Of a stretch of DNA of 64,000 bases, positions 25,530 through 33,739 are shown piece by piece. Under the pieces are notes generated by a model that was given only the letters and a program-made list of their open reading frames with translations, was not told where the DNA came from and ran no database searches. The stretch lies in NCBI RefSeq assembly GCF_009649735.1, contig NZ_WJNH01000005.1, forward strand, positions 186,001 through 250,000, read 5' to 3'. The first letter of the stretch is position 1, and every line of letters starts with the position of its first letter. The position numbers and the translations under genes were made by a program. Source of the stretch: Salinibacillus xinjiangensis (GTDB lineage: Bacteria; Bacillota; Bacilli; Bacillales; Alkalibacillaceae).

Positions 25530-26549
25530 CTATTGATAAATAGCTTGTAACTCTTTCAATTGCGATTGGTACTCATCTTCAGTAAGTGGAACATAGCCGA
25601 CTTGCTCTGCACCTGCACCAGCAGCGCCAGTAAATAAGAATTCTGTAAAGGCTTGAACGGCTTTATTCTCTTCTAAAGATGCCTTGTTAATATAGGTGAA
25701 CAGTGGACGAGATAATGGGCTATAGGAACCATCTTGGATGGTATCTCCATTTGGAGCTACTGGTCCATCTCCCCCATCAATAGCTAATGCTTTTAAAGTG
25801 TCTTGGTTTTCCAAGTAGTACGCATAGCCAAAATAGCCAATCGCATATGGGTCATCCTGAATTCCTCTTACAAGTAAATTATCATCCTCAGAAAGGGTAA
25901 CCCCTTCTCCTTCACGCATCGGTTTTTCTTCTAAAATTACTTCATTAAAGTAATCAAATGTACCAGAATCATGTCCTGGTGAATAAATTACGATTTCCTC
26001 ATCAGGCCAAGATGAATCAATATCAGACCACTTTTTATTTTCACGCTCTGCAAGGAAAATATCTCGAAGTTGTTCAACTGTGAGCTCCTCTAAAAAGTCA
26101 TTTTTCTGACTCACAACTACCGATAGTCCATCATAAGCTAGAACTGTTTCAATTAACTCAATACCATTTTCTTCAGCGATAGCTTTTTCCTCATCTTTAA
26201 TTGGTCGTGATGCGTTACTGAAGTCAATTTCGCCTTTAGTGGATCGCTCAAAGCCTCCACCAGAACCAATGCTTTCAAGCGGTGTATTTACTTCTGGATT
26301 TTCTTGAGTGAACTCATAAGTTGCATATTCCATTATTGGGAAAACGGTTGAAGAACCTGCAAGTTTTACTGTACCGGTTACTGCTTCCGCTTCACCTGAG
26401 TCTCCACTGTTGCTTTCATTGGCTTGCTCTGTTGTGTCTGACTCTGCATTTGTTTCATCATCTTCCCCATCTGTTTGTCCACATGCTGCAATCACTCCAA
26501 CTACAAACATCATGGCGAATAGTACGGCGAATCGTTTCAACTTTTGCAT
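25530..26549 (-). CDS. pstS: Phosphate-binding lipoprotein PstS
   Basis: 339 residues. The signal peptide MQKLKRFAVLFAMMFVVGVIAAC ends in a lipobox with Cys23 as the lipid-anchored residue. A Glu/Asp/Ser-rich linker (24-55) precedes the binding domain: LAGSSTVFP near 62-70, SIGSGGGFE and the phosphate loop GHDSGTFDYF. It delivers inorganic phosphate to PstCA at the outer face of the membrane. First gene of the pst operon, behind a PhoP box array. Start follows AGGGGGAGAGAC. Confidence 0.95.
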   Translation of the reverse strand: MQKLKRFAVLFAMMFVVGVIAACGQTDGEDDETNAESDTTEQANESNSGDSGEAEAVTGTVKLAGSSTVFPIMEYATYEFTQENPEVNTPLESIGSGGGFERSTKGEIDFSNASRPIKDEEKAIAEENGIELIETVLAYDGLSVVVSQKNDFLEELTVEQLRDIFLAERENKKWSDIDSSWPDEEIVIYSPGHDSGTFDYFNEVILEEKPMREGEGVTLSEDDNLLVRGIQDDPYAIGYFGYAYYLENQDTLKALAIDGGDGPVAPNGDTIQDGSYSPLSRPLFTYINKASLEENKAVQAFTEFLFTGAAGAGAEQVGYVPLTEDEYQSQLKELQAIYQ

Positions 26550-26597
26550 TTGTCTCTCCCCCTAGTTTTGAATGTCTTATCATTTCCTACATAAACT

Positions 26598-26651
26598 ATC
26601 ATAAGTTTTAACTATTAATCTCGTATGAATAGAATGTAAAGGTTTCGTAAA
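26598..26651 (-). promoter_or_regulatory. PhoP box array and -10 of the pst operon
   Basis: Read on the minus strand, four hexamers TTTACG (26651-26646), TTTACA (26640-26635), TTCATA (26629-26624) and TTAATA (26618-26613) repeat at exactly 11-bp intervals, matching the TT(A/C/T)A(C/T)A-N5 PhoP consensus of Bacillus. A -10-like TATGAT (26603-26598) follows. Activation by PhoP-P on phosphate limitation is established for B. subtilis pst and inferred here. Confidence 0.8.
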
Positions 26652-26653
26652 TC

Positions 26654-26687
26654 CAAAAAAAGAGAATGGATACTTTATCCATTCTCC
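26654..26687 (-). terminator. Terminator of pbpA
   Basis: 11-bp stem GAGAATGGATA/TATCCATTCTC, loop CTT, with a seven-base T-run on the minus strand. It starts at the pbpA stop and ends 3 bp before the PhoP boxes of pstS. Confidence 0.9.
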
Positions 26688-28795
26688 TAGTCATTCTCAT
26701 TATTTTCCTGTTCATTGTTAATTGAAATCCCATTCTTTTGTCGCTCTTCCTTCAGATCGAAATAAGCGTCTAAAATTCGGCTACCAATTTGTAGGTTAAT
26801 CCCGTCTCCAGATTCCAAACCTACATTTGGAACAATTACGGAAAAAGCAACCTCTGGATCATCATAAGGGGCGTAACCTACTAGGGTTAAGTTTTCAACA
26901 TCTGCTACTTTTTCTATTTCTCCTTTTGCATTTGGTGCATATATTTCATTTTGGGCTGTACCTGTTTTTCCCGCCGGGTTATACGATTTACTATTAAAAA
27001 CATGGTCAGCTGTTCCATTAGGATGCTGGAACACTCTTCTAAATCCTTCCTGCACCCGGTTTATATATTTTTCATCCATTTCAATTTGATTTAATACTTT
27101 TGGCTCTATACTTTTGTATAAAGAGTTAAGGCCATTATCTGAACTAGAGTTGTATATCCCTTTTACTAAATGTGGCTGAATTCGATATCCACCATTTGCA
27201 ATGGTCGATACATACTGATTTAATTGTAAAGCCGTAAACGTATCATACTGTCCAATCGCATAGTCCATTAATAGACCAGGATTTGGGGAATCACCTTTAT
27301 ATCCAGTTGCCTCATATGGAAGATCCACACCTGTTTCAACGCCTAAACCAAATTGTTTAAAATAATTTCTTAGCTCTAATAAGGTTTTATCGCTATCCTT
27401 CACTTTAGATGGGACGTTCTGAGCGTAGCGATAATTGGTATAATCTCCACCCATTCGTAACGCTACATAAAACATATATACGTTTGAAGACTTTGCAATA
27501 GCCTCCAAATCATTCACATGCCCAAGTGTGATGTATGAACTTTTTTCAGGTGTTTGACTAATTTTAATTGGTGCATCATAAAAAGAACTTCCTATGTTAA
27601 TAACCCCTGAATCATACCCAGCTAAAACCGTTGCACCCTTTACCGCTGAACCAGGACGATGAGCATCATAAACTACACGGTAGGATTGATCAGTAAACTC
27701 ATGTTTTTCATGATCATATCTTTGGCCGCTTATGGCCAAAATTTCACCTGTTTTGGGATCTGACATCACAACTAATCCATCTTTTAAGTATTTATTTCTT
27801 GGATACTTATCGATGATTTTTTTCATTTCTTCCCTTATTATTTTATCAACTTTTTCCTGCAATTCGATGTCAACCGTTAGTTTTAAGCTTTTCCCTTGCT
27901 TACCCTCTCGAACTACTTCAGAATCAATTAACTTACCGCTCTGGTCAGTAACATGCTCTATAAGCTCTTTTTGTCCCTTGAGAACAGTTTCATACTCTTC
28001 CTCTAAAAAGCTCTCACCCACACGGTCATTTCGACTGTATTGACGAGACAAATAATAATCTACCTTCTCTCTTGGAATGCCATCGCCATGGTCTGAGATC
28101 CCACCAATAAAGTTTGCAAATGTCTCTCCATAGACTTTTTCTCGCTCCCAGTCGGTGGATACATTAATGCCAGGTAGCTCGCTTAAATGCTCTGCCACAA
28201 CCGCATATTCTTTTTCGGAAATATTTTGGTTTTTGATAATATGCGGTGTTAGTGCAGGAGCTTGATCCAATTCCCTCTTTATGGCTAAAATTTCGAGAAC
28301 TTGCTTATTTTCATTTATTTCTTTAATATCTTCGTCTGTTACCTTTTCAATGACGGCATAGTATTGCTCCTTTGAACTTAATTCCTGTTCTTCTGGTGTC
28401 AAACGACTATATGCCTCTTCTCTATTCTGCATTACCCAATAATCTTTTTTATCCCACTCTGTTACTTTATCTGTGTTTTTATCAATATATTGGGCAAGCT
28501 TTTCTGCTAAATCCAGCTTTTCACTAGGCTGTACATTTTTAGGCGGTGTGTAGGTTATCGAATATAAAGGCTTATTATCAACTAATAAACGGCCATATCG
28601 ATCATACATTTTCCCCCTCGGGACCGGGTTTGCAGTCGTTGTATCCTCTGTACGTTCAATTTCTTTTTGTGCTGCTTCCCCATGTAATATTTGAACAATC
28701 CCTAGCTGCACAATTAAAAAGGCAAACATAATAAAAATTAGAAAAAATAATATATTTAACCGTAATGGTAAATGTGTTTTACTCTTTTTTGGCAA
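26687..28795 (-). CDS. pbpA: Class B penicillin-binding protein (PbpA, PBP2 type)
   Basis: 702-residue transpeptidase anchored by one N-terminal helix (11-34). The dimerisation domain follows from VPRGKMYDRYGRLLV at 58-72. The transpeptidase motifs are SAVK at 383-386, SSN at 436-438 and KTG at 610-612. It cross-links peptidoglycan. B. subtilis pbpA (yqgF), at the same place between yqgE and pstS, is PBP2a, required with PbpH for rod shape. The acidic C-terminal tail (NNEQENNEND) is short. The start follows AGGGGAGGGG. Confidence 0.93.
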   Translation of the reverse strand: MPKKSKTHLPLRLNILFFLIFIMFAFLIVQLGIVQILHGEAAQKEIERTEDTTTANPVPRGKMYDRYGRLLVDNKPLYSITYTPPKNVQPSEKLDLAEKLAQYIDKNTDKVTEWDKKDYWVMQNREEAYSRLTPEEQELSSKEQYYAVIEKVTDEDIKEINENKQVLEILAIKRELDQAPALTPHIIKNQNISEKEYAVVAEHLSELPGINVSTDWEREKVYGETFANFIGGISDHGDGIPREKVDYYLSRQYSRNDRVGESFLEEEYETVLKGQKELIEHVTDQSGKLIDSEVVREGKQGKSLKLTVDIELQEKVDKIIREEMKKIIDKYPRNKYLKDGLVVMSDPKTGEILAISGQRYDHEKHEFTDQSYRVVYDAHRPGSAVKGATVLAGYDSGVINIGSSFYDAPIKISQTPEKSSYITLGHVNDLEAIAKSSNVYMFYVALRMGGDYTNYRYAQNVPSKVKDSDKTLLELRNYFKQFGLGVETGVDLPYEATGYKGDSPNPGLLMDYAIGQYDTFTALQLNQYVSTIANGGYRIQPHLVKGIYNSSSDNGLNSLYKSIEPKVLNQIEMDEKYINRVQEGFRRVFQHPNGTADHVFNSKSYNPAGKTGTAQNEIYAPNAKGEIEKVADVENLTLVGYAPYDDPEVAFSVIVPNVGLESGDGINLQIGSRILDAYFDLKEERQKNGISINNEQENNEND

Positions 28796-28869
28796 AGGGC
28801 TCCCCTCCCCTTATTTCATGTTGTACCTGCTAAATTATTATAACACGAAATGTCGATTTATAGGTTATT

Positions 28870-30162
28870 CTATCGATTTTCTTCTTCCGTAACCTCTTTA
28901 TTAATTAAGGGTTCATTCTCCTTGTCCACGGTTTCCTTAGGTTTTTTCGGAGAGAATTGAATGTCTCGGAAGAAAAAGGAAATTAATAGGTGACCGATTC
29001 CCACTCCACCTAAAAGGAAAGGAATACTTTTCTCCGCATCAAAAATAAAGGTAATTAGTAAAAACAAAAGAATTGAGCTTACTCGACCAGAATTTAAGAA
29101 CAATTCTCTTACCACAATGTACTCAATTCGTTTTTCCTTCGCCATTCTTGATGTACCAATCACATCATAAGATATGGAAAAGTAAGGCACATAAATAATT
29201 GGATAAGCCACACCGATAATCGCTGCATAAATTAACAATACAGTATAACTTGGAAAGAATATAATCAAATATATAGATGCGTACAGGATTACCCCACCAA
29301 TCAGGATTCCTTTTTTCCTTAGATGAGGTTTAATCATTCTTGTTGCAATATAATAAAAGAAGAATGAAAAACCAGAAAATACTAAGTTAAAGGTTCCTAA
29401 GGCTAGTTCGCTATCTGTAATTAAAAATACCCAAATGGCAATCACAAATAGGAATATCCCTTCACGAAGACCTTGAGAGTAGTTAGCCTGCAAAACGCGA
29501 AGCCAATTTTTATTATGTTTACGTTCAGCTAAAATGATGCGAAAATTATATTCCCCTTCTGCGCTTCTTCGATTAATGAAGAAACTACAGCCAACAGCAA
29601 CGACAAATAAAATAAGCGAAATGGTAAAAATAGTTGTATAACCCGTATTGGCTTCCATTTTAGAAATAATGAGCCCTGCTGTAAATGGGCCAATCATCCC
29701 ACCAAATGATTGGAGCAAGCCAAAAAAACCGTTGAAAAAATCCCTAGTTTCAGGTTCAGTAATTTCAAAGGTTAACACATGAAATGCTAGCCAATAAAAT
29801 CCATACCCAATTCCTAAGATACCACCTAATATAATGTTATACTTTGCTGCATGCTCTCCAACCATTAAAACCGTCATAAAAAAAAGGGATAAAAAAGTCA
29901 CACCTAAACGTAAGACAATAACACGGTCCACTTTTTTAGCCCATCTTCCAGCTAAGATAAATGTTAACGGCTGTAAGATATATACAGCTAAATTATAAAA
30001 GGCTATAGTGCCATAATTCCCTGCTTGTTTCCAAAGGAAAATGTTCACAAAAGTATTGGAAAGAAAAATACTAACCGAATACAATCCACCGATGGCAAGC
30101 AAAAGAATTAAATCACGATTTATATCAACATGACCTACAATAGCTTTTAACCTTGAACCCAT
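28870..30162 (-). CDS. yqgE: MFS-type transporter YqgE
   Basis: 430 residues with about 12 membrane helices and a Gly-rich helix 4-5 region (GGILGIGYGFYWLAFH). It belongs to the major facilitator superfamily, and its conserved position between sodA and pbpA identifies YqgE. Substrate unknown. The C-terminal tail is highly charged. It begins MGSRLKAIVG after a GGGG site. Confidence 0.85.
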   Translation of the reverse strand: MGSRLKAIVGHVDINRDLILLLAIGGLYSVSIFLSNTFVNIFLWKQAGNYGTIAFYNLAVYILQPLTFILAGRWAKKVDRVIVLRLGVTFLSLFFMTVLMVGEHAAKYNIILGGILGIGYGFYWLAFHVLTFEITEPETRDFFNGFFGLLQSFGGMIGPFTAGLIISKMEANTGYTTIFTISLILFVVAVGCSFFINRRSAEGEYNFRIILAERKHNKNWLRVLQANYSQGLREGIFLFVIAIWVFLITDSELALGTFNLVFSGFSFFFYYIATRMIKPHLRKKGILIGGVILYASIYLIIFFPSYTVLLIYAAIIGVAYPIIYVPYFSISYDVIGTSRMAKEKRIEYIVVRELFLNSGRVSSILLFLLITFIFDAEKSIPFLLGGVGIGHLLISFFFRDIQFSPKKPKETVDKENEPLINKEVTEEENR

Positions 30163-30244
30163 ATTAAAACCCCTTTTCTCTATATATTATTTTCTTCAAC
30201 ATAACCCTATATATTCAGTGAAAAGGGGGAAACAAGTGATTCAT

Positions 30245-30283
30245 AAAATTAAAAAAGGAGCAGAGGATTATTCCCTCTGCTCC
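30245..30283 (-). terminator. Terminator of sodA
   Basis: 10-bp stem GGAGCAGAGG/CCTCTGCTCC with a 7-nt loop and a six-base T-run on the minus strand, 15 bp past the sodA stop. Confidence 0.9.
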
Positions 30284-30298
30284 TTAAAATTTCTTATA

Positions 30299-30910
30299 TT
30301 ATTTAGCTGCTTGATAGCGTTTTTCTACTTCATCCCAATTTACAACATTCCAAAATGCAGAAATGTAGTCAGGACGCTTGTTTTGATATTTAAGGTAGTA
30401 AGCATGCTCCCAAACATCAAGACCTAGAATAGGTGTTTTACCTTCCATAAGTGGTGTATCTTGGTTTGGAGTGCTTGTGACTTCAACATCACCATTGTTT
30501 ACAACTAACCAAGCCCAGCCTGAACCGAAGCGGCCTGCAGCTGCAGCAGCAAACTCTTCCTTGAATTTGTCAAAGCTACCGAAAGCAGCATTGATTTTTT
30601 CAGCTACCTCTCCAGTAGGCTCTCCTCCACCATTTGGAGAAAGTATAGTCCAGAACAGGCTGTGGTTGGCATGTCCTCCACCGTTGTTACGTACTGCTGT
30701 ACGTACACTTTCAGGTACAGCATCAAGGTTTGAAAGTAAGTCCTCTAGTGACTTATCTTGTAGATCTGCTTGTCCTTCAAGTGCACCATTTAATTTTGTT
30801 ACATAAGTGTTATGGTGCTTTGTGTGGTGAATGTTCATTGTTTCTTTGTCGATGTGAGGCTCTAAAGCATCGTATGCGTAAGGTAAATCTGGTAATTCAA
30901 ATTTAGCCAT
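30299..30910 (-). CDS. sodA: Superoxide dismutase, Mn type
   Basis: 203 residues. Metal ligands are His28 (NIHHTKHH), His83 (HANHSLFW), and the Asp and His of DVWEHAYY. The [11 protein letters not shown] block and the Gly before it are typical of Mn-SOD, but metal preference cannot be proved from sequence. Converts superoxide to peroxide and oxygen in the cytoplasm. Start follows AAGGAGGAATTTAC. Confidence 0.96.
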   Translation of the reverse strand: MAKFELPDLPYAYDALEPHIDKETMNIHHTKHHNTYVTKLNGALEGQADLQDKSLEDLLSNLDAVPESVRTAVRNNGGGHANHSLFWTILSPNGGGEPTGEVAEKINAAFGSFDKFKEEFAAAAAGRFGSGWAWLVVNNGDVEVTSTPNQDTPLMEGKTPILGLDVWEHAYYLKYQNKRPDYISAFWNVVNWDEVEKRYQAAK

Positions 30911-31140
30911 TGTAAATTCCTCCTTATTATATGTAATGGAAATAGGAAAACAATATCTAAGTAGTGTTATTCCCTATAATTAAGATTAACAAGGGATTCT
31001 TTTTGATGCAACAATTTTGCTATAGATTTTTGCCTATCATGTAAATTATATCCATTACATTCAGACAATAAAAAAGCAAGCAGTTAATCTGCTTGCTTTA
31101 CATTACTCTATTTGGAAAGGAGAATTCATTTTCTAAATCA

Positions 31141-31216
<76 letters not shown>

Positions 31217-31220
31217 ATTC

Positions 31221-31313
31221 TGGCGGAGGAGGAGGGATTCGAACCCCCGCGGGCTTTGACACCCCTGTCGGTTTTCAAGACCGATCCCTTCAGCCAGACT
31301 TGGGTACTCCTCC
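31221..31313 (-). tRNA. tRNA-Ser (anticodon TGA)
   Basis: 93-nt class II tRNA with a long variable arm and encoded CCA. Acceptor GGAGGAG/CTCCTCC, anticodon stem CGGTC/ACCG region with TGA. Only 4 bp from tRNA-Phe. Confidence 0.95.
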
Positions 31314-31320
31314 GTACATA

Positions 31321-31397
31321 TGGTGGACCCTGCAGGATTCGAACCTGCGACCGATCGGTTATGAGCCGATAGCTCTAACCAGCTGAGCTAAGGGTCC
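31321..31397 (-). tRNA. tRNA-Ile2 (genomic anticodon CAT)
   Basis: 77 nt with encoded CCA; acceptor GGACCCT/AGGGTCC. The anticodon is CAT, but the body (GGACCCTTAGCTCAGCTGG, loop CTCATAA) matches Bacillus tRNA-Ile2, whose C34 is converted to lysidine by TilS to read AUA. It differs clearly from the elongator tRNA-Met in the same cluster. If that modification is absent it would read as Met. Confidence 0.8.
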
Positions 31398-31411
31398 TAA
31401 AGTATTATTTA

Positions 31412-31488
31412 TGGGGCGACTGGTGGGAATCGAACCCACGAATGCCGGAGCCACAATCCGGTGCGTTAACCACTTCGCCACAGCCGCC
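31412..31488 (-). tRNA. tRNA-His (anticodon GTG)
   Basis: 77 nt including G-1 and encoded CCA. G-1 faces C73, the identity pair of tRNA-His. Acceptor GCGGCTG/CAGTCGC, anticodon GTG in TTGTGGC. Confidence 0.95.
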
Positions 31489-31498
31489 ATATGTAGTT

Positions 31499-31575
31499 TG
31501 GTAGCGGCGGAGGGGATCGAACCCCCGACCTCACGGGTATGAACCGTACGCTCTCGCCAGCTGAGCTACGCCGCC
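31499..31575 (-). tRNA. Elongator tRNA-Met (anticodon CAT)
   Basis: 77 nt with encoded CCA. Acceptor GGCGGCG/CGCCGCT, loop TTCATAC, T arm GGGGGTTCGATCCCC. Elongator rather than initiator, because the three G:C pairs of the initiator anticodon stem are absent (CGTACGG/CCGTG stem). Confidence 0.92.
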
Positions 31576-31578
31576 ATA

Positions 31579-31653
31579 TGGCTCCACCGGTAGGATTCGA
31601 ACCTACGACCGATCGGTTAACAGCCGATTGCTCTACCACTGAGCTACGGTGGA
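31579..31653 (-). tRNA. tRNA-Asn (anticodon GTT)
   Basis: 75 nt with encoded CCA. Acceptor TCCACCG/CGGTGGA, anticodon GTT in CTGTTAA. First transcribed gene of the cluster (order Asn-Met-His-Ile2-Ser-Phe). Confidence 0.95.
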
Positions 31654-31827
31654 ATAAGAAAAAGTAGTTCGCCCAAAAATGTTTCAATACAATTTTCAGC
31701 GACAAGATATAATTTAACATGATTATAGACATCTGTCAACAAAAATTATAAAAAAGAATTTTTTTGAGAACAAATGTAATATAGCATGTCCACGTTCATG
31801 ATTCAAGGATTTTTTTGTTTTCCTAGA

Positions 31828-31875
31828 TAAAGACTAAAATCCCATACATTTAATTTTGTATGGGATTTTAGTCTT
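31828..31875 (-). terminator. Terminator of the Na/Pi cotransporter gene
   Basis: A 19-bp perfect stem (31830-31848 with 31857-31875; core AAAATCCCATACA/TGTATGGGATTTT) and an 8-nt AT loop, 11 bp past the stop. Confidence 0.8.
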
Positions 31876-31885
31876 ATATAGATAC

Positions 31886-33526
31886 TTATTCGTTATTATT
31901 TTCTTTTCCAATAACCTCTTGCGCAATATTTACAGCGTGATCACCAATACGTTCAAGGTTACTTATAATATCGACAAACACAATTCCAGCCGATCCTGAG
32001 CAGACCCCTTCATTCAGACGCAAAATGTGTTTTTTACGATAATTTCGTTCCATACTATCGATTTTTTCTTCTTTTTGAATCACTTCAAGCGCTGCTTTAT
32101 GATCAGAGTTCTCATAAGCCTCTAATGCCTGCTTAACTGTGATTTGAGTTAAATTATACATTTCATTTAAATCTTCCATAGCTTGTTCAGTAAGATTTAC
32201 TTTATTAGAGATCTTGTAATCCACTAACTCCACAATATTTTCGAAATGGTCACCTATTCGTTCAATATCTCTAATGTTATCCACAATAGAAGAGTGTAAT
32301 TTCCCTTCTGATTCAGTTAAAGATGAACTTGAAATCTTAGCTAAATAATCAGTAATTTTTCGATCTAAATTGTTAATAGCACTTTCCAGCGAGAGAGCCA
32401 CTTCAGAATGTTTTTGCTGTTTAGTATTTAAATAGTTGCTCGTTTCTTCCAAACCTTTTATGGCTAATTGTCCCATTCTTAGTGATTCCTCTTTTGCCTG
32501 CCCTAACGCAACTGATGGTGACTGCTGAACGATAAGGGGATCAAGATGCCTTGGTTTGGCGTCTACATAAGAATCTTCCCCAGGTATGATTTTGGTTACG
32601 ATGAAGGCAAGTATCCCTACAAACCAAATTTGAATAAAAGTATTTGTGAAATTAAACGTACCATGAGCAAAAGCGATGGTTGCCTTAGGATTCAAGTCTA
32701 ATTGTGCCTGTAAAAATTCAACGAAATGTGTAAATGGAATAAGTAGTATCAAAAAGATCGTTGTACCGAGCAGGTTAAAAATAACATGGGTTAGAGCTGC
32801 TCGTTTAGCTGCAACACTGGCACCTAATGCTGCAAGAACTGCTGTAATGGTAGTACCGATATTGTCCCCAAATAAAACAGGAAGTGCTGCATCTAAAGCA
32901 ATAGCGCCTTGATCAAATAAACCTTGTAAAATCCCGATTGTTGCACTTGAACTTTGAACTATTACAGTAAATAAAGTCCCTACTACAACCCCTAATAGCG
33001 GAATTTCACTCATGCTTAATGTTAAGTCCTGAAAGGCTTGTAATGACCTAAGTGGTTTCATACCATCGGACATTAAGGAAAGACCATAAAAAAGTGCCCC
33101 TAAGCCAAAGAGAACCTGTCCAAAATACGTAAATTTCTTATTTTTAAAGAAAAAGATTAAAAACGCACCTAGTGCTATGATTGGCAACGCATATTCGTCG
33201 ACATCAATCCCAATTATAAACGCTGTAACGGTTGTACCAATATTTGCACCCATAACAACCCCGATGGCTTGTCTAAGTGTCATAAAACCTGCGTTTACTA
33301 AACCGACAACAAGAACAGTTGTCCCAGAACTACTTTGAATTAAAATCGTAACAATAGCACCAGTTAAGACACCCATAAATGGATTGGATGTGAATTTATC
33401 TAAAATTTCACGGAGACGATCACCAGCAGCTTTTTGTAAACCATCTCCCATGTACTTAATACCAAATAGGAAAATACCTAGACCACCAATAAATTGAAAT
33501 ATTAGTGTTTGAACATCAAGTTCCAA
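31886..33526 (-). CDS. Na/Pi cotransporter family protein with C-terminal PhoU domain
   Basis: 546 residues. Two inverted NptA-type repeats each carry a QSSS motif (VTILIQSSSGTTV, FTVIVQSSSATIG), with GANIGTT and GDNIGTT after them. About eight to ten membrane helices are followed by a cytoplasmic PhoU-like helical domain (about 350-540; IERIGDHFENIVELVD and LERIGDHAVNIAQEV). Sodium-driven phosphate uptake or export regulated by the PhoU part is inferred from the family. Start TTG 33526 lies 8 nt after AAGGGG. Domain layout resembles YjbB-type exporters as well as NptA. Confidence 0.88.
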   Translation of the reverse strand: MELDVQTLIFQFIGGLGIFLFGIKYMGDGLQKAAGDRLREILDKFTSNPFMGVLTGAIVTILIQSSSGTTVLVVGLVNAGFMTLRQAIGVVMGANIGTTVTAFIIGIDVDEYALPIIALGAFLIFFFKNKKFTYFGQVLFGLGALFYGLSLMSDGMKPLRSLQAFQDLTLSMSEIPLLGVVVGTLFTVIVQSSSATIGILQGLFDQGAIALDAALPVLFGDNIGTTITAVLAALGASVAAKRAALTHVIFNLLGTTIFLILLIPFTHFVEFLQAQLDLNPKATIAFAHGTFNFTNTFIQIWFVGILAFIVTKIIPGEDSYVDAKPRHLDPLIVQQSPSVALGQAKEESLRMGQLAIKGLEETSNYLNTKQQKHSEVALSLESAINNLDRKITDYLAKISSSSLTESEGKLHSSIVDNIRDIERIGDHFENIVELVDYKISNKVNLTEQAMEDLNEMYNLTQITVKQALEAYENSDHKAALEVIQKEEKIDSMERNYRKKHILRLNEGVCSGSAGIVFVDIISNLERIGDHAVNIAQEVIGKENNNE

Positions 33527-33698
33527 AACATTCAACCCCTTATCCAAGATCAATTTTTATATCTATTATTATCATGCCTTCTACATTATTAAAGAAAAAG
33601 AAAAAGATTGTAAAGGATTTTCTACAAAATTTACATTATCTTAACATTCCTTTTTGGAAATAACTGAGTATTGTTAGTTAATTTCCCCGACTGACAAT

Positions 33699-33728
33699 AA
33701 AAAATCCCTTAAAAAAAAGGGATTTTTT
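33699..33728 (-). terminator. Terminator of the chemoreceptor-like gene
   Basis: 10-bp stem AAAATCCCTT/AAGGGATTTT, loop of A, T-run on the minus strand, 12 bp past the stop. Confidence 0.8.
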
Positions 33729-33739
33729 AAAGATATTAA

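Noticed and set aside
31321-31397. Second elongator tRNA-Met
   Set aside because: The body and anticodon loop match tRNA-Ile2 instead of tRNA-Met, although the genomic anticodon is CAT.
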